Source of the DNA: Roseibium porphyridii
Lineage (GTDB): Bacteria > Pseudomonadota > Alphaproteobacteria > Rhizobiales > Stappiaceae
Length of the DNA: 64,000 bases
Assembly: GCF_026191725.2 (NCBI RefSeq)
Contig: NZ_CP120863.1
Span: 352,001 to 416,000 of the forward strand
Direction of reading: 5' to 3'
The notes below the pieces were generated by a model. It was not told where the DNA came from, did no database searches, and was given only the letters and a program-made list of their open reading frames with translations. The position numbers and the translations under genes are program-made. This document shows, piece after piece, positions 8,976-18,362 of the stretch; positions within the stretch are counted from its first letter, which is position 1; each line of letters starts with the position of its first letter.

Positions 8976-10175
8976 TTATGCATGCGGTGGCATCACGGCT
9001 TTGCCACGAACGCCAAGCCCGGCGAGACTGCAACATAGCAGCCCGGCTGCCATGAACAGGCTTGAATGACCGGTGAGCGGGATCAAGAACCCGCTGATGA
9101 CCGGCCCGACACCCTGTCCGAGTGAGATCAGAAAGAATGTGAAACCAAACCCAATTGAAGGCGTTTCGAAAAAGATGCGCATGCTCCACATGCCAAACAG
9201 CGCCGTCATCACGATAAAGCCTGCACCGAAACACGCCGCAGAGACATAGATCCCGATCTTTGTGCCGATCAGAAGCGGCAATGTTCCGACGGCAGCGCCA
9301 ACGATCAGAGCCAGCATCATGTAGGTTTGGCGAAGACCCCAACGGTTCACCAGTCCGCCCGCAAAGCAACCTGTAACGCCTGCGATGCCAAGCACGATCC
9401 AAAACAACACTGCGTCGCGTGGATTTCCGGTGAGCGTGTAAAGAAGTTCGACAGCGTAGGTCCAGTAGACCGCAGTGATGATGCCGAACAAAAATGCGGC
9501 GATGAATAGCGGCCGCGCGGCCCGTTCCGCGAGCAGTCTGAAAGAGACTGTCAGTACTTCGGGTTTTGACTGCGCGCTGCGCTGTGGCAATGCCAGCAAA
9601 TTCCAGATCGTGATCAGCAAAGCCAGTCCTGCAAAGGCCATCCAGGCCAGCCGCCAGTCTTCTCCCGCATAAAGGGCGAGAGGTCCCGCTAGGGCGACAC
9701 CGAACCCGGTTCCGGAGTTGATCCAGGCATACACCGTGTTCTGACGGCCAGGTGCGGTGTGACGGACAATGACATCGGAAAACGGGGGATAGGAAAGGCC
9801 AGGGCTCGTGCCCGCCACAAAGACGCCAAATGCCAGCGTCCAGGGATCCGGCGCCAAAGCGATGATCGCCATGCCAAGAGTTGCTGCAAGGCCGCCAAGC
9901 AGGATCGGAAGGCGCGGCTCGACAAAGGTCGACAACCAGGATCCGGCGAAGGTCGCTGCCAGATATCCCAGATAAGAAGTACCGGCAATCAGCCCAATGG
10001 TCTCGGGAGAGAGACCGAATTCCTGACGAATGTCGGGGAGAAATAATCCGAAGCAGTATCTGGCCAATCCGTATGTGACGGCAACAATGGCAAGGCCCGC
10101 GGCGGTCAGGCCACGGGTTTGTGCTGCGGACACCTCACACCCGGCGGGAGAGCTGGAAATGAAGTGTCTGGTCAT
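8976..10175 (-). CDS. MFS transporter
   Basis: A 399-residue protein with 12 predicted membrane segments. It has the GLARYCFGLFLPDI first helix, a degenerate loop 2-3 and a GWSSGTGFG-like segment (INSGTGFGVALAGP) in the fifth helix, resembling the YbfB/YjiJ group of MFS proteins. Substrate unknown. Its first 41 bases overlap the end of the EgtD-like methyltransferase gene, so the two are translationally coupled. The context suggests export or import of the methylated compound or its precursor, which is inference. Confidence 0.88.
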   Translation of the reverse strand: MTRHFISSSPAGCEVSAAQTRGLTAAGLAIVAVTYGLARYCFGLFLPDIRQEFGLSPETIGLIAGTSYLGYLAATFAGSWLSTFVEPRLPILLGGLAATLGMAIIALAPDPWTLAFGVFVAGTSPGLSYPPFSDVIVRHTAPGRQNTVYAWINSGTGFGVALAGPLALYAGEDWRLAWMAFAGLALLITIWNLLALPQRSAQSKPEVLTVSFRLLAERAARPLFIAAFLFGIITAVYWTYAVELLYTLTGNPRDAVLFWIVLGIAGVTGCFAGGLVNRWGLRQTYMMLALIVGAAVGTLPLLIGTKIGIYVSAACFGAGFIVMTALFGMWSMRIFFETPSIGFGFTFFLISLGQGVGPVISGFLIPLTGHSSLFMAAGLLCCSLAGLGVRGKAVMPPHA

Positions 10176-11220
10176 CGGTCATGGTCTCGCCGGTGATGTC
10201 GAAATAACCACCTAGCTGTCTGTAGTGGCGGTACTGTTCAAGCGTAAGTTTCAGGCAGAAGTTGGATACATGCAAGATTCTTCCATTGATTGTATCTTCA
10301 AACTCTTCACCCAGAATGGCGACAAAAGCGCTTTCCCCGTCATGAAAAGGTACGGGCAGCAGAAAAAACCGGTTCAGGCTCGGCAAATCCTTATGGACAG
10401 CGCGCTCAAAGGCTAGCCGGGAGAAGCGCCGCATGGCTGCGTGGGCATAAAAACTCGGGATCCTTTCAATCTGTCCTGCGGCATAGAGCTGGCTCTCGGA
10501 CAGAAGAAGGTCACCTGAACGTGCGATCGATCTGAGCCACTTGTTCACCACATAAGGGTCGTCATTGCCTTCCTGAAAGCCGAGCATGGTAACCAATGCC
10601 GCAGGTGCGCCCGGTTCCAGAATGTCTGCAAGACGAAAGGCTTCAAACGGTGCCGTGATGAATTGCATCGGCAGGTCAGGAAGGATCTGTTTCAACGCCG
10701 CTCGCATCGGGGCCGCTGACATAGGATTTATATCGACAGCAACATACCGGTCGATATCAACTCCCAACTCAGTCAGGGTGCTCAAGATAAATGCTGTTTT
10801 GACCGGTTCCGGACCCAACTCGACGTAAACAAGGCTGCCGCCGTTCAGCGAAGCAACAACAAGATCCAGGCATTGTCGCAAGGCCAGTTTGAACGACATG
10901 CCATCGTCGCGCAGACGGCCAAGGTCGTTGGAACCAACGCCGAACTGGTTCAGCTGACGCATCAGCTGAAACACTTCATCGAGATGTTCCGTGGCCGTCT
11001 CCGCACTGCCTGCATTCGTATATTTGACCCGGTTGTCCTGGGTCAGAATGCGCTCGGGACCAAATTCTGTATGGGCGGCAATAGACTGATGAACTCTGTG
11101 CTGCAAGGTCAGCGTCTGACTCTCAAAATTCCTTAAATCAGGCCGGCTTTCTGTCTGTTGGCCTGCGGTTTCAATCGAAAAGGCAAAGGTCATGGCGGTT
11201 ACTCGAATTGACTGTACCAT
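10135..11220 (-). CDS. EgtD-like SAM-dependent methyltransferase (PF10017-type)
   Basis: A 361-residue protein whose core follows the histidine-specific methyltransferase EgtD fold. The SAM motif position holds VELGPEPVKT (133-142), where EgtD has ELGSG..KT. VAVDINP (160-166) follows. TMLGFQEGN (211-219) stands where EgtD has FLGSTIGN. HVSNF (317-321) aligns by eye with EgtD EVS, whose Glu and Ser touch the histidine imidazole. The histidine-site Glu thus appears replaced, so the substrate may not be histidine. No EgtB-like sulfoxide synthase is in the window. The ATG at 11193 is an alternative start. It overlaps the MFS gene and is divergent from a LysR gene. Confidence 0.68.
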   Translation of the reverse strand: MVQSIRVTAMTFAFSIETAGQQTESRPDLRNFESQTLTLQHRVHQSIAAHTEFGPERILTQDNRVKYTNAGSAETATEHLDEVFQLMRQLNQFGVGSNDLGRLRDDGMSFKLALRQCLDLVVASLNGGSLVYVELGPEPVKTAFILSTLTELGVDIDRYVAVDINPMSAAPMRAALKQILPDLPMQFITAPFEAFRLADILEPGAPAALVTMLGFQEGNDDPYVVNKWLRSIARSGDLLLSESQLYAAGQIERIPSFYAHAAMRRFSRLAFERAVHKDLPSLNRFFLLPVPFHDGESAFVAILGEEFEDTINGRILHVSNFCLKLTLEQYRHYRQLGGYFDITGETMTDDQTLHFQLSRRV

Positions 11221-11273
11221 TTCCCGGATTACGGGATATTGAAGCGCTTCTTAAATTTATAATTGAAAAAACT

Positions 11274-11290
11274 CATAATGAAACGTTATG
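11274..11290. promoter_or_regulatory. Candidate LysR-type operator
   Basis: The sequence CATAATGAAACGTTATG is a dyad with 5-bp arms and contains a T-N11-A core, the usual LysR-family box. It lies in an AT-rich stretch between the divergent LysR and methyltransferase genes, 63 bases before the chosen LysR start and 54 bases before the methyltransferase start. Binding is inferred. Confidence 0.5.
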
Positions 11291-11352
11291 ATTGTCCTGC
11301 GCTGGGAGAGAGGCTTGGGGAACGGGTTCCGCGCGAAAACGGAGGCAGGGAC

Positions 11353-12261
11353 GTGACCATCGGCCGATTTAACATCGAGTTGCTGGAGGCCTTTGTGGCC
11401 GTTGCCGAAGCCGGCAACGTGACCCACGCAGGATCGAAGCTGAACCGGACCCAGCCTTGCGTCAGCACCCAGTTGCGACGTCTGGAGGATCGTGTCGGCA
11501 AACCTTTGATCGAGCGCACGGCCCGTACCATGAACCTGACGCCTGCCGGACGCATTCTCTACCAGCATGCCACGGAGATTCTGCGATCACACGAAGAAGC
11601 CCGACTACGTCTGTCGGCTCCAGAATTGACCGGAACCGTTCATGTTGGACTGCCTGAATGGTTTGCGACCGGCCAGCTCCAGTCAATCTTCTGCAATTTT
11701 GTGCGCATTCATCCGAACGTCAAACTCGAGATGACCGTTGCCGACAGCGCAACGCTGCACGACATGCTGTCAGCCAACGAAATCAATCTGGCGATCGCAC
11801 TGGTTTCACCTGTGAAACCTTCGCCGAACGGTCTCGTTGAGGAACCTCTTTACTGGACCGTTAGCGAAACCTGCCCCTTGGCCGACCCTTTGCCTTTGAT
11901 CCTGTTTCCAGAACCCTGTCCGTTCCGCGATCTTGCATTCAGCGCATTGGCTCGGGCAGGACGGCAATGGTACGAACGCATTACGACGACCAGCGTAGCG
12001 GCAGCGCAGGTTGCGGTCCGATCCGGTGCAGGTCTTTGCTGTCTTCCTGCAGGCGCAATTGTCGATGGGATCAAGATACTGAGAGAACAGGACGGCTTTC
12101 CCGATCTGCCCGCCAGCCAACTGGCGATCTATACACCTTCCAAGACCCAGTCCCCGATTGTCGACTATCTGGAAGAGCATCTGACTGCTCTGCTCCAAAA
12201 CGCGATTTCTCCCGGATCCGCCCTGGCGGGCAAGATGCAGCCGGATCTAAGAGTGGTGTGA
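11353..12261 (+). CDS. LysR-family transcriptional regulator
   Basis: A 302-residue regulator. The N-terminal winged helix-turn-helix is seen in LLEAFVAVAEAGNVTHAGSK through QLRRLEDRVGKPLIERT, followed by a periplasmic-binding-protein-like effector domain (GTVHVGLPEW onward). The start is set at GTG 11353, which has GGAGG seven bases upstream. An ATG at 11278 in frame would lie inside the candidate operator. It is transcribed divergently from the methyltransferase/MFS pair and very likely controls it. Confidence 0.9.
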   Translation: MTIGRFNIELLEAFVAVAEAGNVTHAGSKLNRTQPCVSTQLRRLEDRVGKPLIERTARTMNLTPAGRILYQHATEILRSHEEARLRLSAPELTGTVHVGLPEWFATGQLQSIFCNFVRIHPNVKLEMTVADSATLHDMLSANEINLAIALVSPVKPSPNGLVEEPLYWTVSETCPLADPLPLILFPEPCPFRDLAFSALARAGRQWYERITTTSVAAAQVAVRSGAGLCCLPAGAIVDGIKILREQDGFPDLPASQLAIYTPSKTQSPIVDYLEEHLTALLQNAISPGSALAGKMQPDLRVV

Positions 12262-12317
12262 GCCTCTTGATCCTGACAGGATCAGGGTCCTGACAGCGAC
12301 AGCAGAGATCGCCAGCG

Positions 12318-13097
12318 TCATTTTCCGGGCATTTTCTTTGCGACAGCAGTCCTGAATGTTCGGCCAACCGGCACAGCGTGGCCGTTCCTCAACAGCAACA
12401 CAGGTTTGCCGTTCTGTCGGCTGCGCCCTGTCACGGCGTGCAAAGCCACCCAGTGAGATCTATGTGTCTGGACGCCTTGTTCGCCTGCAGCCTCAGCTAT
12501 GGCGTCCCGAAAACGCATTGCAAGAAGGGCGGACCCGGTCTCGGTTTCAACCTCGACATAGTGATCACGTGCCGTCAATCGCAGGAGACGGCCTCGACTG
12601 TTCAGCGGCAGTCTGTCCAATAGCCTTGGCCGCGAACACGACTGCACGGAGATCTTGGGTGCTGCGAAAACATGAAAAAAGACGGTCAGGCATCCAAGCA
12701 CAACGACGCACTGCCCATAGAGCGGCAGCAAATGGCCGTTGAGAGGGTTGGTGCCGAAAAGTGCCCAAATCAGGGAAACCACAAAGCAAACAGGTATTGC
12801 CGTCAACACTGAAACGGAAACCATCTCCAAGAAAACTGGAATGTTTCTACGCCTTAGAAATGTTTCAATTGCCGATGCCGTCGCGTGTCCAATCGAGGCG
12901 GTTCCGATGACAATCATGCCCCAATACAGCAACCGCATGGTTGGCGAGAACGCGCCATAAGTTCCAAACGGGCCAATCAGTGCGAGAAAAACCGCAGCTG
13001 TGATCAGAAGCGCCAGCGTCTGCCTGGAAACAAACGGCGCCACGCAATCGTGTGCAAAATTGCGCAACAAGGCGTCGTTCGCGAAATCTGGCTGCAT
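12318..13097 (-). CDS. Membrane-anchored LytTR-domain regulator
   Basis: A 259-residue protein with four hydrophobic helices between about residues 25 and 145 and a C-terminal LytTR DNA-binding domain (from about 165, with LTARDHYVEVETETG and THRSHWVAL). No receiver domain is present, so it belongs to the membrane-bound LytTR regulators whose input is unknown. The ATG has an excellent AAGGAGG ten bases upstream. It is divergent from a secreted Ntn hydrolase gene, with 82 bp between the two starts. Confidence 0.87.
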   Translation of the reverse strand: MQPDFANDALLRNFAHDCVAPFVSRQTLALLITAAVFLALIGPFGTYGAFSPTMRLLYWGMIVIGTASIGHATASAIETFLRRRNIPVFLEMVSVSVLTAIPVCFVVSLIWALFGTNPLNGHLLPLYGQCVVVLGCLTVFFHVFAAPKISVQSCSRPRLLDRLPLNSRGRLLRLTARDHYVEVETETGSALLAMRFRDAIAEAAGEQGVQTHRSHWVALHAVTGRSRQNGKPVLLLRNGHAVPVGRTFRTAVAKKMPGK

Positions 13098-13179
13098 TTG
13101 GCGAAATCCTCCTTGCTTCAGCGTCCTGGCGCGATCAATGACGCGAAAATTAGTCTACTTCAGAAGCGAGAGAGTAACC

Positions 13180-14283
13180 ATGTCCCTCTGCCGTTCAAAG
13201 CCGTTTGCGGCGATGATACTGCCGGTGTGTTTCGGTCTGGCCAGCGTGTGCTTGACCGAAGCTGTACCAGCCTGCTCCACCGTTGCCTTTGTGGACACTC
13301 AACGTCCTATGCTTGCCTACAATTTCGATTTCGAAGCAACCGGTGCAGGCTTTCTGACTGTCAACTCCGCAGGCAGCAGACGGCAATCCATTTCAGAAGA
13401 CCGTCCTGCAAGCTGGACTGCTGAATATGACAACTTGACCATCAATCAGGTTGGCCCGGGCATGCCGGCCGCAGGAATGAATACGGCAGGACTTGTTGTC
13501 ACGTTGATGTGGAACAAGGATGCCGTTTTTGGAGGGGCGGCAGGCTTGCCTTCGGTCAGCGAATTGGAGTTCATTCAACGCCTACTCGATCTTTCAGGAT
13601 CCGTTGAAGAAGCCGTGGAGCATGCAAAGGGCGTGCGGATCGACGGGCTCGTGCCAATCCACTATTTCCTTTTTGATCAGGCAGGCGCAGCAGCCGTTCT
13701 CACTCCCGGAAAGTCCGGTTTGGTTGTCCATCAGGGTATCGACCTTCCTGTTCCCGCATTGACCAACACGTCTTATCGAGAAGCGCTTCTTCATCTGGCT
13801 CAATTCAGAGGATATGGCGGCGCATCACCGGTTCCTCAGCACCAAAGCCGAGGCGACCAAAACAGCCTTGACCGCTTTGCGATTGCGGCCAATGCGGCGC
13901 AACACTCCAAAGGCCGGACAAACGCAGCTGAAGCCTTCAAGTTTCTGAATGAGTTGGCAAACTCTGAAACACGCTGGCAAATTGTGTTCGATCCGAAAGA
14001 CCAGCAGATCCGGCTGCGAATTGAAGGGTCCTCGCTGGAGCACCGGCTTGATCTCTCGACGCTGGTCTTTGCTTGTCAGGTACCAGCCCTTGCGGTCGAT
14101 TTGCGTCAATTGACCTCGGAATTTGAGGCAAAAGACCTGACGCCAATTCAGCCGGAATTGCTCAGCGAAAGTCTCACCGAAGTGCTTTCCTCAATGCGTC
14201 AGACGGCGCATCTTGGCCATGCGGAAATTGCCGGCTCGATCGCAACCGGACTGATTTTCTCCTCAAGCTGCACCGCGAACTGA
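13180..14283 (+). CDS. Secreted linear-amide C-N hydrolase, choloylglycine-hydrolase-like (Ntn)
   Basis: A 367-residue exported Ntn hydrolase. A signal peptide of about 30 residues ends in VPA, and the next residue is the presumed nucleophile Cys of ACSTVAF. A YNFDF segment gives the conserved Asn and Asp. GMNTAGLVVTLMWN and LTNTSYREAL are typical of bile salt hydrolase, penicillin V acylase and acylhomoserine-lactone acylase relatives. The Arg found before the Asn in bile salt hydrolases is Tyr here, so the substrate is open. The ATG at 13180 has GAGAG upstream. The longer frame from 13000 overlaps the divergent LytTR gene and is rejected. Confidence 0.82.
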   Translation: MSLCRSKPFAAMILPVCFGLASVCLTEAVPACSTVAFVDTQRPMLAYNFDFEATGAGFLTVNSAGSRRQSISEDRPASWTAEYDNLTINQVGPGMPAAGMNTAGLVVTLMWNKDAVFGGAAGLPSVSELEFIQRLLDLSGSVEEAVEHAKGVRIDGLVPIHYFLFDQAGAAAVLTPGKSGLVVHQGIDLPVPALTNTSYREALLHLAQFRGYGGASPVPQHQSRGDQNSLDRFAIAANAAQHSKGRTNAAEAFKFLNELANSETRWQIVFDPKDQQIRLRIEGSSLEHRLDLSTLVFACQVPALAVDLRQLTSEFEAKDLTPIQPELLSESLTEVLSSMRQTAHLGHAEIAGSIATGLIFSSSCTAN

Positions 14284-14355
14284 TTCCTGCTAGAGTTGAC
14301 GCAGCGTTGGGTCGGTGCGCGAACCCTTCGTAACGTCAACTGGAGGGGACCAATC

Positions 14356-15177
14356 ATGTGCGATTTCTGCGTCATCAATTCCGTCAAGCAACGCATGCTG
14401 TCCCGACGCGAATTCTTCAAGGCGACTGCTGTCGGTGCCAGCGTTGCAGCCGCAACGGCCCTTCCCGGTGCCATGCCCGCCATGGCGCAAACGCCAACAA
14501 CCATTTCGGACATGACCCACGAGCTTCACCCGACTTTTCCGACGTTCGGCGGCGGGCAGCAGTTTGAGTTGAATCGGATCTTTGACTTTGCGAAGGACGG
14601 TTACAACCTGTTTGAGATGCGCGTCAACGAGCATACCGGCACCCACTTGGATGCACCGCTGCATTTTTCCGCGGACGGACAGTCAGTTGCCGAAATCCCT
14701 GTCGAAAATCTGGTCGCCCCGCTTTGCATCGTCGATATTCGAACCAAAGCAGCAGACAATCCGGACGCACAGGTCACGCCGGACGATCTCAAGGCCTGGA
14801 TCTCCAATCATGGCGACCTTCCGCCAGGAGCCTGCGTCGCGATGAACTCCGGCTGGGCCGCTCATGTCGATAGCGACAAGTTTCGCAACGCCGATGCCGA
14901 AGGCGTCATGCATTTTCCAGGCTTCCACGTTGAAGCCACAAAAATGCTGATGGAAGAAGCCGATGTGGTTGGCATCGCGGTTGACAGTCTGTCCCTGGAC
15001 CATGGGATCTCGAAGGATTTTGCCGTCCACTACGACTGGCTGCCGAGCAATCGCTGGGGCCTGGAATGCATCGCCAACCTCGACGCGCTACCGGCAACGG
15101 GAGCGACGCTGATCGTTGGCGCACCCAAAAACCGGGGTGGAACCGGGGGCCCCTCGCGCGTGATGGCGATGGTTTAG
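14356..15177 (+). CDS. Tat-exported cyclase-family (kynurenine formamidase-like) hydrolase
   Basis: A 273-residue protein of the PF04199 cyclase family. The metal-binding motif is HTGTHLDAPLHF near residues 95-106, and a second conserved region has GIAVDSLSLDHG. The N-terminus carries a twin-arginine signal (SRREFFK then a hydrophobic Ala-rich stretch and AMA), unusual for a family whose best-known members are cytoplasmic. The start at 14356 has GGAGGGG upstream. It follows the Ntn hydrolase by 72 bases on the same strand and may share its promoter. Substrate unknown; amide or lactone hydrolysis is likely from the family. Confidence 0.84.
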   Translation: MCDFCVINSVKQRMLSRREFFKATAVGASVAAATALPGAMPAMAQTPTTISDMTHELHPTFPTFGGGQQFELNRIFDFAKDGYNLFEMRVNEHTGTHLDAPLHFSADGQSVAEIPVENLVAPLCIVDIRTKAADNPDAQVTPDDLKAWISNHGDLPPGACVAMNSGWAAHVDSDKFRNADAEGVMHFPGFHVEATKMLMEEADVVGIAVDSLSLDHGISKDFAVHYDWLPSNRWGLECIANLDALPATGATLIVGAPKNRGGTGGPSRVMAMV

Positions 15178-15210
15178 CGGCGCCTTTGCTCTGAGCCGCA
15201 ATCACCGCAT

Positions 15211-18171
15211 TTAGTGGGCGTCGTCCCAATTGTCGGCTGCACGGGCATCAACCTGCAGCGGGATGGAAAGGGTGAGGGCTGGATCGCAGGCATTTTCCAT
15301 GACGTCCTTGATCACCGGGATCGTCTCGTCAACCTGTGCATCCGGGACCTCGAAAATCAGTTCGTCATGCACTTGCAGCAGCATTTGAGCATCCAGCTTG
15401 GCGCTGTTCAGTCTGTCTTCCATGCGCACCATTGCACGGCGCAGAATGTCGGCGGCTGACCCCTGGATCGGCGCGTTGATGGCCGCGCGCTCATAGAAGG
15501 CGCGCATGTTTGGGTTCTTGGTGTTCACTTCAGGGTAATGCGCCTTGCGGCCGAATATCGTCGACACAAAACCATCGGCATGGACCTTCTTTTTGGTCGC
15601 TTCCATATAGTCCTTGATGCCTGGAAACCGCTCAAAATAGGTCTTTATGTAGTCGCCGGCTTCGCCGCGCGAAATGCCCAGCTGATTGGCAAGGCCAAAG
15701 GCAGAGATGCCGTAAATAATGCCGAAGTTGATGGCCTTGGCCTGACGACGAACCATCGGATCCATACCTTCGATCGGAGTGCCGAACATCTCGCTGGCTG
15801 TCATGGCATGGATATCAAGCCCGTCTTCAAATGCCTTCTTGAGTTGGGGGATATCGGCAATATGGGCGAGAACGCGCAGTTCAATCTGGCTGTAATCGGC
15901 CGAAACCAGCTTATGTCCTGCCTCAGAGACAAACGCCTGGCGGATCTTGCGCCCAGCCTCTGTCCGCACCGGGATATTCTGAAGGTTCGGTTCAGAAGAG
16001 GACAGCCGACCCGTTGTGGTCGATGCGAGCGCGTAGGAGGTGTGCACACGCTTTGTTTCTGGGTTGATGTAACCCGGCAATGCATCGGAGTAAGTCGATT
16101 TCAGCTTTGACAGCTGGCGCCATGCGACAATTTTCGACGGCAGTTCGTGTCCTTCGGCTGCCAGGTCCTCCAGGACCTGAGCCGAGGTTGACCAGGCCCC
16201 CGTCTTGGTTTTCTTGCCCCCGGGCAAACCCATCTTGCCGAACAGAATGTCACCTAACTGCTTAGGAGAGCCGATGTTGAAGGTTTCACCCGCCAGTTCG
16301 TAGATTTCCGATTCCTGCGCGGCCATGCCTTGCGCGAAATCACCGGAAAGTCTGGACAGCATTTGCCTGTCGACGGAGATTCCGCGTTTTTCCATGCGCG
16401 CCAGCACAGGAACCATGGGACGTTCCAGCGTTTCATAGACCGTCGCCATGCGATCGGACACAAGACGCGGCTTAAGGACCATCCAGAGCCTTAAGGTGAC
16501 GTCGGCATCCTCTGCTGCATAGGCCGTCGCCTTGTCGATAGCCACCTTGTCGAAGGTGATCATTGATTTGCCGGAACCGCAGACTTCCTTGAACGGGATC
16601 GGCTTGTGGTCGAGCCATCGATCCGACAACTCATCCATGCCGTTGCCACCCTTGCCGGCGTCAACCGTATAAGAGAGCAGCATTGTGTCGTCGAACGGGC
16701 CGATATCGACGCCATAGCGGGTCATGACCAGCCAATCGTATTTGAGGTTCTGCGCAATTTTCAGCACCGACGCATCTTCAAGCATCGGCTTCAGAACATC
16801 CAATGCATCCTGAAGAGGTATCTGGTCCGGCAAAAGACCCCCACCCCCCAACAGATCGCCTTCACCGTCAACATGGGCAAGCGGCACATAACAGGCTTTC
16901 CCGGGTTCGGTGGACAGCGACAGGCCGACAAGGTCCGCCTGCATGGCATTCAAGGACGTGGTTTCAGTGTCGAAGGCGACATAGCCTTTTTCAAAGGCAG
17001 CTTCACACCATTCTTTCAGGCGATCGACCGATGTGACAGTTTCATAGGCGCTGGAATCAATCGCAATTGCCTTCACGCTTTCAGCGCGCGCGTCCGCTAC
17101 CGTCTGCGGCACCATCATGCCTTCTACGCCGGGAGTACCGTCGCTTGTTGCTGCACCGGAACTTGTTTCGACGCGTTCAGCCATCCGACCCTTGTGATCG
17201 GGGACATCCCAACCAGGGACTTCGAACTCACTCGCCTCCACATTGGCAATGTCGGCTCCGGTTGTTTCCGCAACCCGTTTCGTAAGTGTGTTGAAGCCCA
17301 TGGCCTTGAGAAAACCGACAGCTTTCGGGCCATCCATGTCGGTGACGGAGAGATTGCCGACCGGTGTTTCCACCGGAACATCCTGCTTGAGCGTCACGAG
17401 TTCCTTGGAAACACGGGCTTGATCGGCAAACTCGATCAGGTTTTCGCGACGTTTCTTCTGCTTGATCGTGTCGGCCTGGGACAGGAGTGTTTCCAGATCG
17501 CCGAATTCGTTGATCAAAAGAGCGGCGGTCTTAAGGCCGATGCCCGGAACGCCCGGAACATTGTCGACGCTGTCTCCGGCCAGCGATTGAACTTCGATGA
17601 CCTTGTCCGGCCCAACGCCAAATTTCTCAAAGACTTCAGTCTCGCCGAAAATCTTGTTTTTCATGGTGTCGATCATGCCCACTTTGGGGCCGATCAATTG
17701 CATCAGGTCCTTGTCGCCCGAAACAATCGTGACCTGCGCACCCTGCTCTGCAGCCTGACGGGCGTAGGTCGCAATCAAATCGTCTGCCTCGAACCCAGCC
17801 TGCTCAATGCAATGCACCGAAAATGCACGCGTTGCCTCGCGGATCAGTCCGAATTGCGGCACCAGATCTTCCGGCGGCTCAGGCCTGTGGGCCTTGTATT
17901 CGGGATAGATCTCGTTTCGGAAGGTTTGTGCGGAATGATCGAAAATGACGGCAAAATGAGTCGGCTCATCGCCTTCTTCCGGGGTCAGTCCCTCCTGCAA
18001 CAGCTTCCACAACATGTTGCAGAAACCCGAGACGGCACCAACGGGAAGACCGTCAGGCTTGCGCGTCAGCGGGGGTAAAGCGTGATATGCGCGGAAAATG
18101 AACGTGGAACCATCGACCAGAATCAGGTGGTCGTCAGCGGTGAGGGCAGGGGAAGAGCTTTGCGTCGACAT
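15211..18171 (-). CDS. polA: DNA polymerase I
   Basis: A 986-residue polymerase with all three modules. The 5' nuclease covers roughly residues 10-300 (LVDGSTFIFRAYHALPP). The 3'-5' exonuclease retains its acidic residues (FDTETTSL, NLKYDW, YAAEDAD). The polymerase has motif A DYSQIELRVLAH, motif B RRQAKAINFGIIYG and motif C VHDELIFEV. It fills gaps in excision repair and removes RNA primers. An ATG at 18183 in the same frame is an alternative start; neither has a clear ribosome site. It ends convergently with the cyclase gene. Confidence 0.96.
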   Translation of the reverse strand: MSTQSSSPALTADDHLILVDGSTFIFRAYHALPPLTRKPDGLPVGAVSGFCNMLWKLLQEGLTPEEGDEPTHFAVIFDHSAQTFRNEIYPEYKAHRPEPPEDLVPQFGLIREATRAFSVHCIEQAGFEADDLIATYARQAAEQGAQVTIVSGDKDLMQLIGPKVGMIDTMKNKIFGETEVFEKFGVGPDKVIEVQSLAGDSVDNVPGVPGIGLKTAALLINEFGDLETLLSQADTIKQKKRRENLIEFADQARVSKELVTLKQDVPVETPVGNLSVTDMDGPKAVGFLKAMGFNTLTKRVAETTGADIANVEASEFEVPGWDVPDHKGRMAERVETSSGAATSDGTPGVEGMMVPQTVADARAESVKAIAIDSSAYETVTSVDRLKEWCEAAFEKGYVAFDTETTSLNAMQADLVGLSLSTEPGKACYVPLAHVDGEGDLLGGGGLLPDQIPLQDALDVLKPMLEDASVLKIAQNLKYDWLVMTRYGVDIGPFDDTMLLSYTVDAGKGGNGMDELSDRWLDHKPIPFKEVCGSGKSMITFDKVAIDKATAYAAEDADVTLRLWMVLKPRLVSDRMATVYETLERPMVPVLARMEKRGISVDRQMLSRLSGDFAQGMAAQESEIYELAGETFNIGSPKQLGDILFGKMGLPGGKKTKTGAWSTSAQVLEDLAAEGHELPSKIVAWRQLSKLKSTYSDALPGYINPETKRVHTSYALASTTTGRLSSSEPNLQNIPVRTEAGRKIRQAFVSEAGHKLVSADYSQIELRVLAHIADIPQLKKAFEDGLDIHAMTASEMFGTPIEGMDPMVRRQAKAINFGIIYGISAFGLANQLGISRGEAGDYIKTYFERFPGIKDYMEATKKKVHADGFVSTIFGRKAHYPEVNTKNPNMRAFYERAAINAPIQGSAADILRRAMVRMEDRLNSAKLDAQMLLQVHDELIFEVPDAQVDETIPVIKDVMENACDPALTLSIPLQVDARAADNWDDAH

Positions 18172-18362
18172 GGCGCGGATCATGCCCGCAGCGTGCGCGA
18201 GAGAAAAGTCCTAATGTCAAAAATTCAAAGGACGTCCTGACTCAGGCTGGCAGACCCATGCTTTCACACAATCGGCCTTTTCCACCTTGAAGCCCTCTTC
18301 GAGCGCTGCTTCTGCCGGCTGCTAGCCCTATTGCTTGTAGATCCGGCAGATTAGAATGCGGT

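Noticed and set aside
8863-9402. N-terminal extension of the small protein at 8632-8862
   Set aside because: It overlaps the MFS gene in another frame and reads as Arg/Trp/Cys-rich shadow sequence. Only the part after the ATG at 8862 looks protein-like.
13000-13179. Upstream extension of the Ntn hydrolase
   Set aside because: It overlaps the start of the divergent LytTR gene, which has an excellent ribosome site. A start at 13180 gives a normal signal peptide.
16606-18078. 490-codon plus-strand frame
   Set aside because: It is antisense to polA, whose frame shows all polymerase and nuclease motifs. The antisense translation has no recognisable domain and is explained by codon bias.
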